Shown here in pieces: positions 38,647 through 47,139 of a stretch of DNA of 64,000 bases. The notes beneath the pieces were generated by a model. It had not been told where the DNA came from. It did no database searches and worked only from the letters and a program-made list of their open reading frames with translations. The position numbers were made by a program, and so were the translations under genes. This DNA is from VXNE01 sp965261535. GTDB lineage: Bacteria > Pseudomonadota > Gammaproteobacteria > Pseudomonadales > Azotimanducaceae. Location: contig OZ253469.1 in the NCBI GenBank assembly GCA_965261535.1, positions 2,046,001 to 2,110,000 of the forward strand, given 5' to 3'. Position 1 is the stretch's first letter, and each line of letters starts with the position of its first letter.

Positions 38647-41181
38647 CTAAAGGGTCCGGGCGAATTCTCCGGATTCGAAGACTTCGATCTTGTCGCCAAC
38701 GCGCACATCCTTGTAGTTGCGAACGCCGATGCCGCATTCCAAGCCGTTGCGCACTTCGGCGACATCGTCCTTGAAGCGCCGCAAAGACTCCAGTTCGCCT
38801 TCGAAAATGACCACGTTGTCTCGCAGGACACGAATTTGCTTGTTCCGCGCAACGGTGCCATCGACGACCATGCAACCCGCGACCCGCCCGAAACGCGGCG
38901 CCGGGAAAACGTCCCGAACCTCTGCCGTTCCGACGATCTCCTCGCGAATCTCCGGCAACAGGAGATCCTGTAGAATGCCTTTGATGTCATCCAGGAGTTC
39001 GTAGATCACGCTGTAGTAGTGCAGGCCAATGCCTTCTCGCTCGATGACCGCCTTGGCGTTGTTGTCGGCCCGAACGTTGAAGCCGAATATCGCGGCATCG
39101 GACGTCAACGCGAGCATTGCATCGGATTCGGTGATGCCGCCGACGCCTGCCCGGACAATGTTGGCGGCAACCTCGTCGTTGCCGAGCTTCGCACATGCTT
39201 GGGTGATTGCCTCGAGAGAACCGCGCACATCTGCCTTGACCACGAGTTCCAACACGCGCTTCTCGCCTTGCGCCAAGTCGGCGAATATGCTCTCGATGTT
39301 AGCCGCTTGCTTGACGTTGCGTTTCGCCTGGCTCTGGTCTGCCCGAAACTGTGCCAGCTCCCGTGCGCGCCGTTCGTCCGCCACAACAGCAAAATCGTCG
39401 CCTGCCTCCGGCGTCGCATTCAAACCCAATATCTCGACGGGAACCGACGGTCCCGCCTCTTCGACAGGCTCCCCCCGTTCATTCATCATCAACCGGACGC
39501 GCCCATAGCGTTCGCCGGCAATCACGATGTCACCGCGTCTCAAGGTGCCGTTCTGCACCAATATCGTGGCTATCGGGCCGCGTCCGCGGTCAAGGCGGGA
39601 TTCGACCACCGCCCCGCGTGCCGACGCATCCGGGACAGCCTTGAGTTCCAGTATTTCCGCCTGCAGATTGATCGCCTCAAGCAGGTGACTGATGCCGTCG
39701 CCCGTCTCCGCCGACACTTCGACAAACTGCGTGTCTCCGCCCCATTCTTCGGGGATGACATCCAGGGCCGCGAGTTCATTCTTGACGCGCTCCGGATCGG
39801 CACCCTCGAGATCCATCTTGTTGACCGCCACGATGATGGGAACTTCCGAAGCCTTGGCGTGTTGCACCGCCTCTTCCGTTTGTGGCATCACGCCGTCGTC
39901 GCCCGCGACCACGAGCACGACGATGTCGGTGGCGCGGGCGCCGCGCCCGCGCATCGCTGCGAACGCGGCGTGGCCGGGCGTATCCAGGAAGCTGATGTCG
40001 CCGTACTCGGTAATCACCCGATAAGCGCCGATGTGCTGGGTGATTCCTCCAGCTTCGCCCGCCACAACGCGTGTATTGCGGATGTAGTCGAGCAGCGAAG
40101 TCTTGCCGTGATCGACATGCCCCATCACCGTCACGACAGCGGAGCGCGGTTTGCTCTCCCCATCGATGATCAACGATTCCTTGTGTTCCTGCTCGATCTC
40201 GTCACTCGCCACCAGTTTTACCTTGTGGCCCATCTCCTCGACAACGAGAGAAGCGGTCTCCTGGTCCAAGGGCTGGTTGATCGTAGCTATCACACCCATA
40301 TCCATGAGCGTCTTTATGACCTCCCCGGCCTTGACGCTCATGCGCTGAGCCAGTTCACCCACCTGGATGATTTCTGTCAGCTCGACTTCGTGTTGAATCG
40401 CGTCTTGCGGGAGTGTGAACTCACCGCCCTTGGTCTCTACTGAAATGGTGGTCGACACACGTCGCCTGGGAGGACGGGCCCTACGATTCAACGATAACTC
40501 TCGGCGGCGAGATCTGCCGTCTCCGAATTCGTCGCTCCTGACTCGCTCCCTCTCCTTCGCGCGATCAATCCTGTCCTTGACACGCTTTCCGACGCGTTCC
40601 TGCGACCTTGCGACTTCCACGGCGGCGGGCGACTTCGCGCCCTCCGCAGCTTTCGCCGCTTCCGCCGCCTGCTTCGCTTCTTCCTCCAGCCGGGCGACTT
40701 GCTCCTGCCTTTGCCGTTCCTGTTCCTCTTTTTCGCGCTGCCGCTGCGCGGCGTTTTCGCGGACTTGGTCCTCCGCAGCCTTGCGCGCCAACTCCTGTTG
40801 CCTGATCCGCTCCGCCTCGATTTCAACCTGCGTTGGCTTCGCCTCGGCAGTCGGCGGCGGGACGACCGAGGGACCCGCAGCTCCGTCTCTCTTGACATAG
40901 GTGCGCCGCCGCTTCCGCTGCACCGAAACCGTATGTCCGCCGCGGCCCTGCCCCGCCCTGAGCGTCGAGCGGGAAGTCCGCTTCAATGTGATCCGCCTAG
41001 GAGCGCTTGGTGCGGCGTCTTTGGCGCGGTTCAGGTGAGCGAGTAGCGCCCTCTTCTGCTCGTCGCTAACGGCTTCTGCTTCGTCCCGTTGCGGTAGACC
41101 AGCATCGCGCATCTGTTTCAACAGGCGCTCTGCTGGGACATCCACCGCAGCGGCCAGTTGCTTGACCGTTACTTCTGCCAT
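38647..41181 (-). CDS. infB: Translation initiation factor IF-2
   Basis: GTPase that places initiator tRNA on the ribosome. 844 residues: an N-terminal IF2N domain (MAEVTVKQLAAAV), a long charged linker rich in Glu, Arg and Ala, then the G domain with GHVDHGKTSLLD near residue 350, DTPGHAAF and NKMD, followed by domains II, III and the fMet-binding C-terminus. Five bases separate it from the nusA stop. Confidence 0.97.
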   Translation of the reverse strand: MAEVTVKQLAAAVDVPAERLLKQMRDAGLPQRDEAEAVSDEQKRALLAHLNRAKDAAPSAPRRITLKRTSRSTLRAGQGRGGHTVSVQRKRRRTYVKRDGAAGPSVVPPPTAEAKPTQVEIEAERIRQQELARKAAEDQVRENAAQRQREKEEQERQRQEQVARLEEEAKQAAEAAKAAEGAKSPAAVEVARSQERVGKRVKDRIDRAKERERVRSDEFGDGRSRRRELSLNRRARPPRRRVSTTISVETKGGEFTLPQDAIQHEVELTEIIQVGELAQRMSVKAGEVIKTLMDMGVIATINQPLDQETASLVVEEMGHKVKLVASDEIEQEHKESLIIDGESKPRSAVVTVMGHVDHGKTSLLDYIRNTRVVAGEAGGITQHIGAYRVITEYGDISFLDTPGHAAFAAMRGRGARATDIVVLVVAGDDGVMPQTEEAVQHAKASEVPIIVAVNKMDLEGADPERVKNELAALDVIPEEWGGDTQFVEVSAETGDGISHLLEAINLQAEILELKAVPDASARGAVVESRLDRGRGPIATILVQNGTLRRGDIVIAGERYGRVRLMMNERGEPVEEAGPSVPVEILGLNATPEAGDDFAVVADERRARELAQFRADQSQAKRNVKQAANIESIFADLAQGEKRVLELVVKADVRGSLEAITQACAKLGNDEVAANIVRAGVGGITESDAMLALTSDAAIFGFNVRADNNAKAVIEREGIGLHYYSVIYELLDDIKGILQDLLLPEIREEIVGTAEVRDVFPAPRFGRVAGCMVVDGTVARNKQIRVLRDNVVIFEGELESLRRFKDDVAEVRNGLECGIGVRNYKDVRVGDKIEVFESGEFARTL

Positions 41182-41186
41182 ACGGC

Positions 41187-42791
41187 TCAGCTCCCGTTCA
41201 TGCGCGGAGGTACGTCCTCGCGCGCTCCACTAGCTGAGAGCTCTTCGGCTTCGCCATCCGGTGGGGACAGCGCATCGGTGTCGGGTTCCGCATCTTCGAA
41301 CCAGGGGGCGCGCGCCGTCATAATCAATGTGCTTGCTCTCTCTTCGCCGATTCCAGCTTCGATCTCAAGCAGATCCGGCGTTGCTAGCTCCGCCAGGTCT
41401 TCCCTGGTGACGATAGCGTTCGCCGCGAGCTTGTAGGCAAGTTCGCTGTCCATGCCATCGAGATTCAACAGGTCATCCGCAGGCTCGCCTGCCTCTGGAT
41501 CGCCCGAAGCCATCTGTTTCGCCAGCAAGGCGTCCTTGGCCCGATTGCGCAGTTCTTCCACGATTTCATCGTCGAAACCTTTGATGGCCCGAAGTTCTTC
41601 GATCGGAACGTAGGCAACCTCTTCGACGGTGGTAAAACCTTCCTCCGCGAGGACGCCGGCAACGTCCTCCCCGACGGAAAGCGACTCCATGAACCGTTGG
41701 ATATAGGACAGCGCCTCGTCCTCCTGGCGCTGGGCCGCCTCTTCGTCGCTCATGATGTTGAGCCCCCATCCGGTAAGCTGGCTGGCCAGCCGGACGTTCT
41801 CCCCCTTCTGACCGATCGCTTGGGCGAGGTTGTCTTCCCGCACGGCGATATCCATGGAGCGCGTATCGTCGTCGAGCACGACGGATACGACTTCCGCAGG
41901 TTGCATTGCGTTGATGGCAAGCTGCGCCGGATCCTGATCCCAGAGGACGATGTCCACCCGCTCCCCGTCCAATTCGCTGCAAACGGCCTGGACGCGCGAA
42001 CCACGCATACCGACGCACGCGCCGACGGGGTCTATGCGACCATCGTTGGTGTGCACGGCAATCTTCGCGCGCGATCCCGGATTGCGAGCCGCCGCCCGTA
42101 TCTCGATGATGTGCTCCGCGATTTCCGGTACCTCGACCTTGAACAACTCGATCAACATCTCGGGGTCCGTGCGCGACAGCATGAGTTGCGGTCCGCGCAC
42201 TTCAGGTCGGATTTCCACCAAAAGCGCGCGCATGCGGTCACCGACGCGGAAAATTTCCCTTGGAATCAATGATGTCCGCATCAACATCGCCTCGGCGTTG
42301 TTGCCGAGATCGACAATCACCGCTTCTCGCGTGGTTCGTTTGACCGAGCCGCTCACCAGTTGCCCCACCCTGGGCAGGTATTTCTCAAGGACTTGCGCGC
42401 GCTCTGCCTCCCGAACCTTCTGTGTCAGAACCTGCCTGGCAGCCTGAGCGGCGATACGACCGAACTCCACCGACTCGACGGGCACTTCATATAAATCACC
42501 AATCTCAAGCGACGCATCCTTTTCTTCGGCCTGTTCGGGTGTCAGTTCCGCGTCCGGATTGGGGAACTCGTCTTCTTCGAGTGCCCGTTCCGGGTCGATA
42601 ACCAGCCAATGGCGAAACGTTTCATAGTCGCCGGTACTCCGGTCGATGGCGACGCGAAACTCCGCATCTTCCTCAGACCTTTTGTTGGTCGCAGTCGCGA
42701 GCGCGGACTCAAGCGCCGCGAAGATCACCTCCTCCGACACGCCCTTCTCGTGGGACAACGACTCGACAACGGTGAGAATCTCTTTACTCAT
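41187..42791 (-). CDS. nusA: Transcription termination/antitermination protein NusA
   Basis: 534 residues: N-terminal RNAP-binding domain, S1, two KH domains (VGACVGMRGSRVQAV and IGQKGENVRLAS) and two C-terminal acidic repeats ending ARAPWFED. Beyond that the protein has a tail of about 35 residues. Its last 18 codons are encoded by a diverged copy of the local palindromic repeat (41198-41244), in the frame that reads ALSRGARGGTPRMKG elsewhere. The start overlaps the rimP stop (ATGA). Confidence 0.95.
   Translation of the reverse strand: MSKEILTVVESLSHEKGVSEEVIFAALESALATATNKRSEEDAEFRVAIDRSTGDYETFRHWLVIDPERALEEDEFPNPDAELTPEQAEEKDASLEIGDLYEVPVESVEFGRIAAQAARQVLTQKVREAERAQVLEKYLPRVGQLVSGSVKRTTREAVIVDLGNNAEAMLMRTSLIPREIFRVGDRMRALLVEIRPEVRGPQLMLSRTDPEMLIELFKVEVPEIAEHIIEIRAAARNPGSRAKIAVHTNDGRIDPVGACVGMRGSRVQAVCSELDGERVDIVLWDQDPAQLAINAMQPAEVVSVVLDDDTRSMDIAVREDNLAQAIGQKGENVRLASQLTGWGLNIMSDEEAAQRQEDEALSYIQRFMESLSVGEDVAGVLAEEGFTTVEEVAYVPIEELRAIKGFDDEIVEELRNRAKDALLAKQMASGDPEAGEPADDLLNLDGMDSELAYKLAANAIVTREDLAELATPDLLEIEAGIGEERASTLIMTARAPWFEDAEPDTDALSPPDGEAEELSASGAREDVPPRMNGS
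41198..41244. repeat. Diverged copy of the palindromic repeat at the nusA 3' end
   Basis: TTCATGCGCGGAGGTACG then TCCTCGCGCGCTCC and CTAGCTGAGAGCTC align along the whole 45-bp consensus of 20712-20936 with scattered substitutions and three small insertions. It supplies the final codons of nusA. Confidence 0.65.
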
Positions 42792-43261
42792 CTACCGCCC
42801 CCACTATTGGCCATCGGCACGACTCTCGCTTTTTGCACTTGTTCCAACGGAACCGTGCAGGTGGTGTCATCCACGCGCAAGACGACTTCTCCACCCTGCA
42901 CGCCATCGATCAGACCGACGAACTTGCGCCGCCCTTCCAACGGGAATCGCAAACGCAAGTCCACCGCCTGGCCGATATACGCCACGTACTGGCAGGGCTT
43001 GAACAAGATCCGATCCACGCCCGGGGACGATACTTCCAGCGTATCGACCGTCCGAACTGGATCGTCCACATCCAGAACGCCATTCAACTGGTGGCTGACG
43101 CGCTCGCAGTCCCCCAATGTCACCCCGCTCGGGGTGTCGATATAGACCCGCAACGTCGCACGATTGCGGCCTGACATGTACTCCAAACCCCACAGTTCGT
43201 AGCCCAGTCCCGTTATCGTCGGCTTGAGCAATTGCTCCAGTTCCTGTTCCCTTCTTTTCAC
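42788..43261 (-). CDS. rimP: Ribosome maturation factor RimP
   Basis: 157-residue 30S maturation factor. Family blocks GYELWGLEY, LRVYIDTPSGVTLGDCERVS, and EVSSPGVDRIL are present. The GTG start at 43261 is the end of the last of four 11-bp tandem repeats, so the ribosome-binding region (GGTGATC then GGCGG) is itself repeat DNA. First gene of the rimP-nusA-infB operon. Confidence 0.93.
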   Translation of the reverse strand: MKRREQELEQLLKPTITGLGYELWGLEYMSGRNRATLRVYIDTPSGVTLGDCERVSHQLNGVLDVDDPVRTVDTLEVSSPGVDRILFKPCQYVAYIGQAVDLRLRFPLEGRRKFVGLIDGVQGGEVVLRVDDTTCTVPLEQVQKARVVPMANSGGGR

Positions 43262-43302
43262 CCGCCGATCACCCGCCGATCACCCGCCGACCACCCGCCG
43301 AC
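43259..43302. repeat. Four 11-bp tandem repeats at the rimP start
   Basis: Plus strand CACCCGCCGAY repeated exactly four times (43259, 43270, 43281, 43292). On the minus strand each unit is RTCGGCGGGTG and offers a GTG. As 11 is not a multiple of three, successive GTG codons are in different frames. Confidence 0.93.
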
Positions 43303-43318
43303 CGTTCCTTGCACATAC

Positions 43319-43344
43319 AAAAAATGGGCGACCCCGCCCATTTT
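43319..43344 (-). terminator. Rho-independent terminator after tRNA-fMet
   Basis: AAAATGGGCG, loop GGGT, CGCCCATTTT followed by further T on the minus strand. It separates the tRNA-fMet transcript from rimP and implies a separate rimP promoter or readthrough control. Confidence 0.75.
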
Positions 43345-43462
43345 CACCGTTCGTTCACCCGTCGGGCCGGCCCACCGTCCCTGACGCGAGCCAGACTCCC
43401 AACCTAGCGAAGGACCCCCAAACGAGGAGCCTTCTCGCGGGCTGAACCCTTCGTGCCATCGT

Positions 43463-43539
<77 letters not shown>

Positions 43540-43648
43540 TCAGCAAGAGCGGGATTATAGCTCACAAACACGTGTGTGCAATCACGCTGAGCTGGCCGGC
43601 GAGTTATGCTTTAAGACCCATGCGGGATAGATCACGACTTGAAATCCG

Positions 43649-44206
43649 GTGAACTGCGTACCCGTAATCGACATCGCTTCCCTTGATACGCGTACGCTTG
43701 CCCGCGTCGACGACGCCTGCACCGAGTGGGGCTTCTTTCACGTCACCGGTCACGGCGTCCCGCAGGTTGTCCTCGACAGCACGCTGGCAAGGATGCGGGA
43801 GTTCTTTGCCCTGCCACGCGCCCGCAAACTTGCCGTCGAGCGCACCGCAGAGAACAGTCGGGGCTTCTATGATCGCGAACTCACCAAGAACGTGCCCGAC
43901 TGGAAGGAGATCTTCGATGTCGGCCCTCCCGGAACCGTGGATCCCATGGCCGACGCCAGACCGCAGTGGCCGGCTGAACCGGCGGAGTTTCGATCCGCGA
44001 TGGAGACGTTCGCGCGCGAAGCCGAACGCGTGGCATACCATGTATTGTCCGCGATCAGCATCAACCTGGTCCATGCGCCCGAAGCACTGCGCGCCTTCTA
44101 CGGACCTGCGCATACCAGTTTCCTGCGCCTGAACTACCATCCCGTGTGCGACGATCCAGCGCCAGCGGACTCGCCGACGATTCCGCAACGCGGCAACAGC
44201 TCGTAG
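43649..44206 (+). pseudogene. Truncated 2-oxoglutarate/Fe(II) oxygenase (isopenicillin-N-synthase-like)
   Basis: 185 residues matching the N-terminal DIOX_N part of non-heme oxygenases: VPVIDIASL, ACTEWGFFHVTGHGVP, FFALPRARKL, then LRLNYHPVCDDP. The protein stops a few residues later with RGNSS, before the HxD and H iron ligands and the RxS 2OG-binding site, so it cannot be active. The loss coincides with the 3' end of the convergent cysteine synthase gene, with which it overlaps by 73 bp. Confidence 0.8.
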
Positions 44207-45687
44207 GCATCGAACCGCCGCGACCCGTCGTATGGCACGTCCGCGTCGTCGAGCATCCGCGCGAGGCTGCCATCGTTGAATGCATCGAACGCTTCCGTAG
44301 AGCCGCCGACGTGATTCCCGCCGACGAAGATCTGCGGGATAGTGGGCTGGCCGGTTCTCTCAAGCAACGCACCACGAATCCTGCCGCCCCAATCGTCCTT
44401 ACGATACTCCGCCGAGTCGAGGTCGATGCTGTGCAACGGAATGGCTGCCCGCTCGAATAGCCTGCGCACGGCCCAGCAGAATTCGCACCATTGGAGCGCG
44501 AACATGAGGACCCGTCGCGACTCGCACACGGTCTCGTCAACAAACCGCGCCGCTTTCCCATCGACGCCGTTCGCGCCGTCCGGCCGTGCCGAGGCAACCG
44601 ACGCATCGAATCGATAGCGTGGGGTCGATCGCGAGATGGCAACCTCTTCGTCGGTCAGATCCTCGCCGATGTCTTCGAACAAGGGCGTCGAAAGATAGCG
44701 TTCGCCGGTATCCGGCAGCATACAGAGGATGTTGGCACCCGCCCGGGCACGTCGCGCGACCTCCAACGCGCCCACGAGGGTAGCGCCGCCTGATATCCCG
44801 ACGAAAATGCCTTCCCGACGGGCCAGATCGCGGCACGCGGCCATCGCATCGTCACCTTCGACGCCGAGTACTTCGTCTACCCAGTCGGCAGCCACGGCAT
44901 CTTCGGTAAGTCGGGGTATGAAGTCCGGGCTCCAGCCCTGCATGAGGTGCGGCCGAAACTGAGGATGGGTCGCGCTCGGCGCCCCATCCTCGTCGCGTTC
45001 CTGGGCGATCCCGCTTGCCAGTACGGGCGCGTTGGCGGGTTCACAGACCACGATTCGCGTATTCGGGGACTCGGCCTTGAGAACCCGCCCCACGCCCTTC
45101 AAAGTGGCGCCTGTTCCGTATCCGGTTACCCAGCAGTCGAGCGGGTCGTCGGCGAAGTCCTCGAGAATCTCGCGCGCGGTCGTGCGCGAGTGCATTTCGG
45201 CGTTCGCCTCGTTCTCGAACTGGCGACAAAGGAACCAGCCGTGTTCCCGGGAAAGTTCCAGCGCCTTGGCAAGCATGCCGCTGCCTTTTTCGGATGCGGG
45301 AGTCAGCACCACCCTGGCACCGAGGAATCGCATGAGCCGGCGGCGTTCAACGCTGAAGTTCTCCGCCATCGTCACCACGAGCGGATAACCACGCTGCGCG
45401 CACACCATGGCGAGACCGATGCCGGTATCGCCGCTGGTGGCCTCGATCACGGTCTGCCCGGGCTTGAGCGCACCGCGGCGTTCTGCGTCTTCAATAACGC
45501 CGAGCGCGAGACGGTCCTTCACCGAACCCATGGGATTGAACGCCTCGATCTTTGCAAACAGGTTCACTCCCGACGGGGAGAACGTGTTGAGGCGCACCAC
45601 CGGCGTATTGCCTATCGTGGCCAAGATGTTCTCGAACTTCGCCACGCGCCGCTCGCCTTCCGCTATTCGAAAGGGCGTGGATGCCAC
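44134..45687 (-). CDS. Cysteine synthase-like PLP enzyme fused to glutaredoxin
   Basis: 517 residues. Residues about 18-330 are a CysK/CysM-type beta-replacement enzyme: GNTPVVRLN, GSVKDRLAL with the PLP lysine, ATSGDTGIGLAMVC, GYGTGATLKGVGR and GISGGATLVGA. After a linker, residues about 395-490 are a glutaredoxin with WCEFC as redox motif and QPTIPQIFVGGNHVGGS. Sulfur transfer to O-acetylserine with an attached thiol reductant is likely; the fusion is rare but known in bacteria. A GTG at 45645 after GGAAGG is an alternative start. The C-terminus after YELLP appears to be replaced by unrelated residues. Confidence 0.85.
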   Translation of the reverse strand: MASTPFRIAEGERRVAKFENILATIGNTPVVRLNTFSPSGVNLFAKIEAFNPMGSVKDRLALGVIEDAERRGALKPGQTVIEATSGDTGIGLAMVCAQRGYPLVVTMAENFSVERRRLMRFLGARVVLTPASEKGSGMLAKALELSREHGWFLCRQFENEANAEMHSRTTAREILEDFADDPLDCWVTGYGTGATLKGVGRVLKAESPNTRIVVCEPANAPVLASGIAQERDEDGAPSATHPQFRPHLMQGWSPDFIPRLTEDAVAADWVDEVLGVEGDDAMAACRDLARREGIFVGISGGATLVGALEVARRARAGANILCMLPDTGERYLSTPLFEDIGEDLTDEEVAISRSTPRYRFDASVASARPDGANGVDGKAARFVDETVCESRRVLMFALQWCEFCWAVRRLFERAAIPLHSIDLDSAEYRKDDWGGRIRGALLERTGQPTIPQIFVGGNHVGGSTEAFDAFNDGSLARMLDDADVPYDGSRRFDAYELLPRCGIVGESAGAGSSHTGW

Positions 45688-45736
45688 AACAGACGCGACT
45701 ACAATGGTGGCGTGGTTGGGCCGAAGGGCGGAGACG

Positions 45737-46105
45737 ATGAAAGTGGTACGTGTCTATGCGGGTGACGATGGCGAATCGCATTTCGAAGACGTCGACATCG
45801 AGGTGCGGTCGCAGGGCGGAATCGGAAGGCTTTCCAATCTGATTCGTGGCCCCGGCGTGATGTTTCGGGAGGTGGACGGCGACTACGACCTCGACTTCCA
45901 CACTGCCCCCCGGAGGCAGTTCGTCGTCAATCTGCGCGGTGCCGTCGACATTACCGTGGGTAGCGGCGAAACCCGCAGGCTCGAATCCGGCGAGATTCTG
46001 CTCGCCGAGGACACCACCGGGAACGGCCACAAGAGTCGGGCCGTCGACACTCGCCCGCGCACTTGCCTGTTTGTGCCCGTCGACGAGGACGTGACGCTGC
46101 CCTGA
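45737..46105 (+). CDS. Small cupin-domain protein
   Basis: 122 residues counted from ATG 45737 (GGAGA just upstream). A single beta-barrel of cupin type is suggested by VMFREVDGDYDLDFHTAP, the RQFVVNLRGAVDITVGSGETRRLESGEILLAEDTTGNGH pattern (the G-x5-H-x-H-like and late G-His segments). Similar small cupins appear near sulfur or aromatic metabolism, but no function can be given. Divergent from the cysteine synthase fusion. Confidence 0.75.
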   Translation: MKVVRVYAGDDGESHFEDVDIEVRSQGGIGRLSNLIRGPGVMFREVDGDYDLDFHTAPRRQFVVNLRGAVDITVGSGETRRLESGEILLAEDTTGNGHKSRAVDTRPRTCLFVPVDEDVTLP

Positions 46106-46202
46106 CGCGGATACGAGCGGGGTTCTTTCCGTGCCACCAAGGCCCAGGTCTGCGCTACTCAGTCGGAACGATACGTAGTCCAGGGTCTTCTGGGATCAAT
46201 AG

Positions 46203-46217
46203 TTGGTGCCGAAGAGA
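46203..46217. repeat. Direct repeat of the tRNA-Leu 3' end (putative att site, distal)
   Basis: TTGGTGCCGAAGAGA is identical and in the same orientation as 56664-56678, the 3' end of tRNA-Leu with its CCA. It marks the far border of the genomic island. Confidence 0.75.
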
Positions 46218-46257
46218 TTCGTAACCGTTCGGTCGTGCCGGTATGTGGCGGTAGTTT

Positions 46258-47139
46258 TCAGCGATTGAGTGAGCGTTTCCAGTCTTTTCTGAGCGGACGG
46301 AGCCAGATGTCCTTTTTCGGCTTGTCGTAGAGATTTTGGGTGTCGTAGCGCCCGCGTCCGCGGGTGGTTCCGACATGGATCCAGCCGGAGGCCCGGTAGA
46401 CGGCGCCGGTGTGGCGCGGTGTTTCGACGAACGTCTCGATCAGCACCGGCATGGTGTTGTACCGCCCGGCCCAGTCCACGGGTAGCTGGCGGCGGAAGAT
46501 GGCGAGCAGGTGCGAGCCCAGGTTGGGGATGGTGATCCAGGGCAGGATGAGGAACCTCGGATTGTCGACCACCAGCGGGAGGTTCTTCTCGCGCAGTTGC
46601 GGCGTCCATCCGATGAAGTTGTCGCGCGGGGCGAGCCGCCATGCGGCGGTGGAGAAGCCGAGCATGGCGAGCGGGGAGCCGTCGCGGTGGTGGACGGCGT
46701 AGCGCATCTGGGCGCCGACCAGGGTCTTGTAGCCGAGATAGTGATAGCGGGCGACGAACTCGTTCCACAACTTGCCCGCGCGGGTGCCGCGCACGACGGT
46801 GCGCAGGTCGAGCGGGCGCACCTCGTCGAGCGTTGTCGGCGCCGGGAACAGCGGCGGTTCGGTGTCCGGCCCGAAGACGATCGGCCCGGGCCGGTTCTGC
46901 CGCCACTTCGGCGGCGGCAGGGTGATCAGGCCATCCTTGTGCATGGCCAGCATGGTGACCCGGGCCATCATGTCCTTCAGGCCGCCGTCGGGCTTGAACC
47001 AGCCGATGCGCCGGCAGAACTCCTTCGACAGGGCATGGCGGTTCGGCGCCGGCGGGCCGGCGATCAGCGCGCGCAGGAGCGCCATTTCCCCGGCGGTGAA
47101 GTCGCGCCCGTGATAGCGGCACTCGATGTCGCCGGTCAT
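46258..47139 (-). CDS. DruA-like (DUF4338) protein carried by the IS66 element
   Basis: 293 residues. The conserved core WNEFVARYHYLGYKTLVGAQMRY, LGFSTAAWRLAPRDNFIGW, NNPRFLILPW-like (VDNPRFLILPWI), NLGSHLLA and ETFVETPRHTGAVYRASGW identifies the family named after DruA of the Druantia defence system. The ATG overlaps the transposase stop (ATGA), so the two are coupled. Its function in insertion sequences is unknown. A related domain is fused to the transposase at 54599-56445. Confidence 0.85.
   Translation of the reverse strand: MTGDIECRYHGRDFTAGEMALLRALIAGPPAPNRHALSKEFCRRIGWFKPDGGLKDMMARVTMLAMHKDGLITLPPPKWRQNRPGPIVFGPDTEPPLFPAPTTLDEVRPLDLRTVVRGTRAGKLWNEFVARYHYLGYKTLVGAQMRYAVHHRDGSPLAMLGFSTAAWRLAPRDNFIGWTPQLREKNLPLVVDNPRFLILPWITIPNLGSHLLAIFRRQLPVDWAGRYNTMPVLIETFVETPRHTGAVYRASGWIHVGTTRGRGRYDTQNLYDKPKKDIWLRPLRKDWKRSLNR

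Noticed and set aside
39019..40443. 474-codon frame antisense to infB
   Set aside because: A shadow of infB, with no motifs and no start signal.
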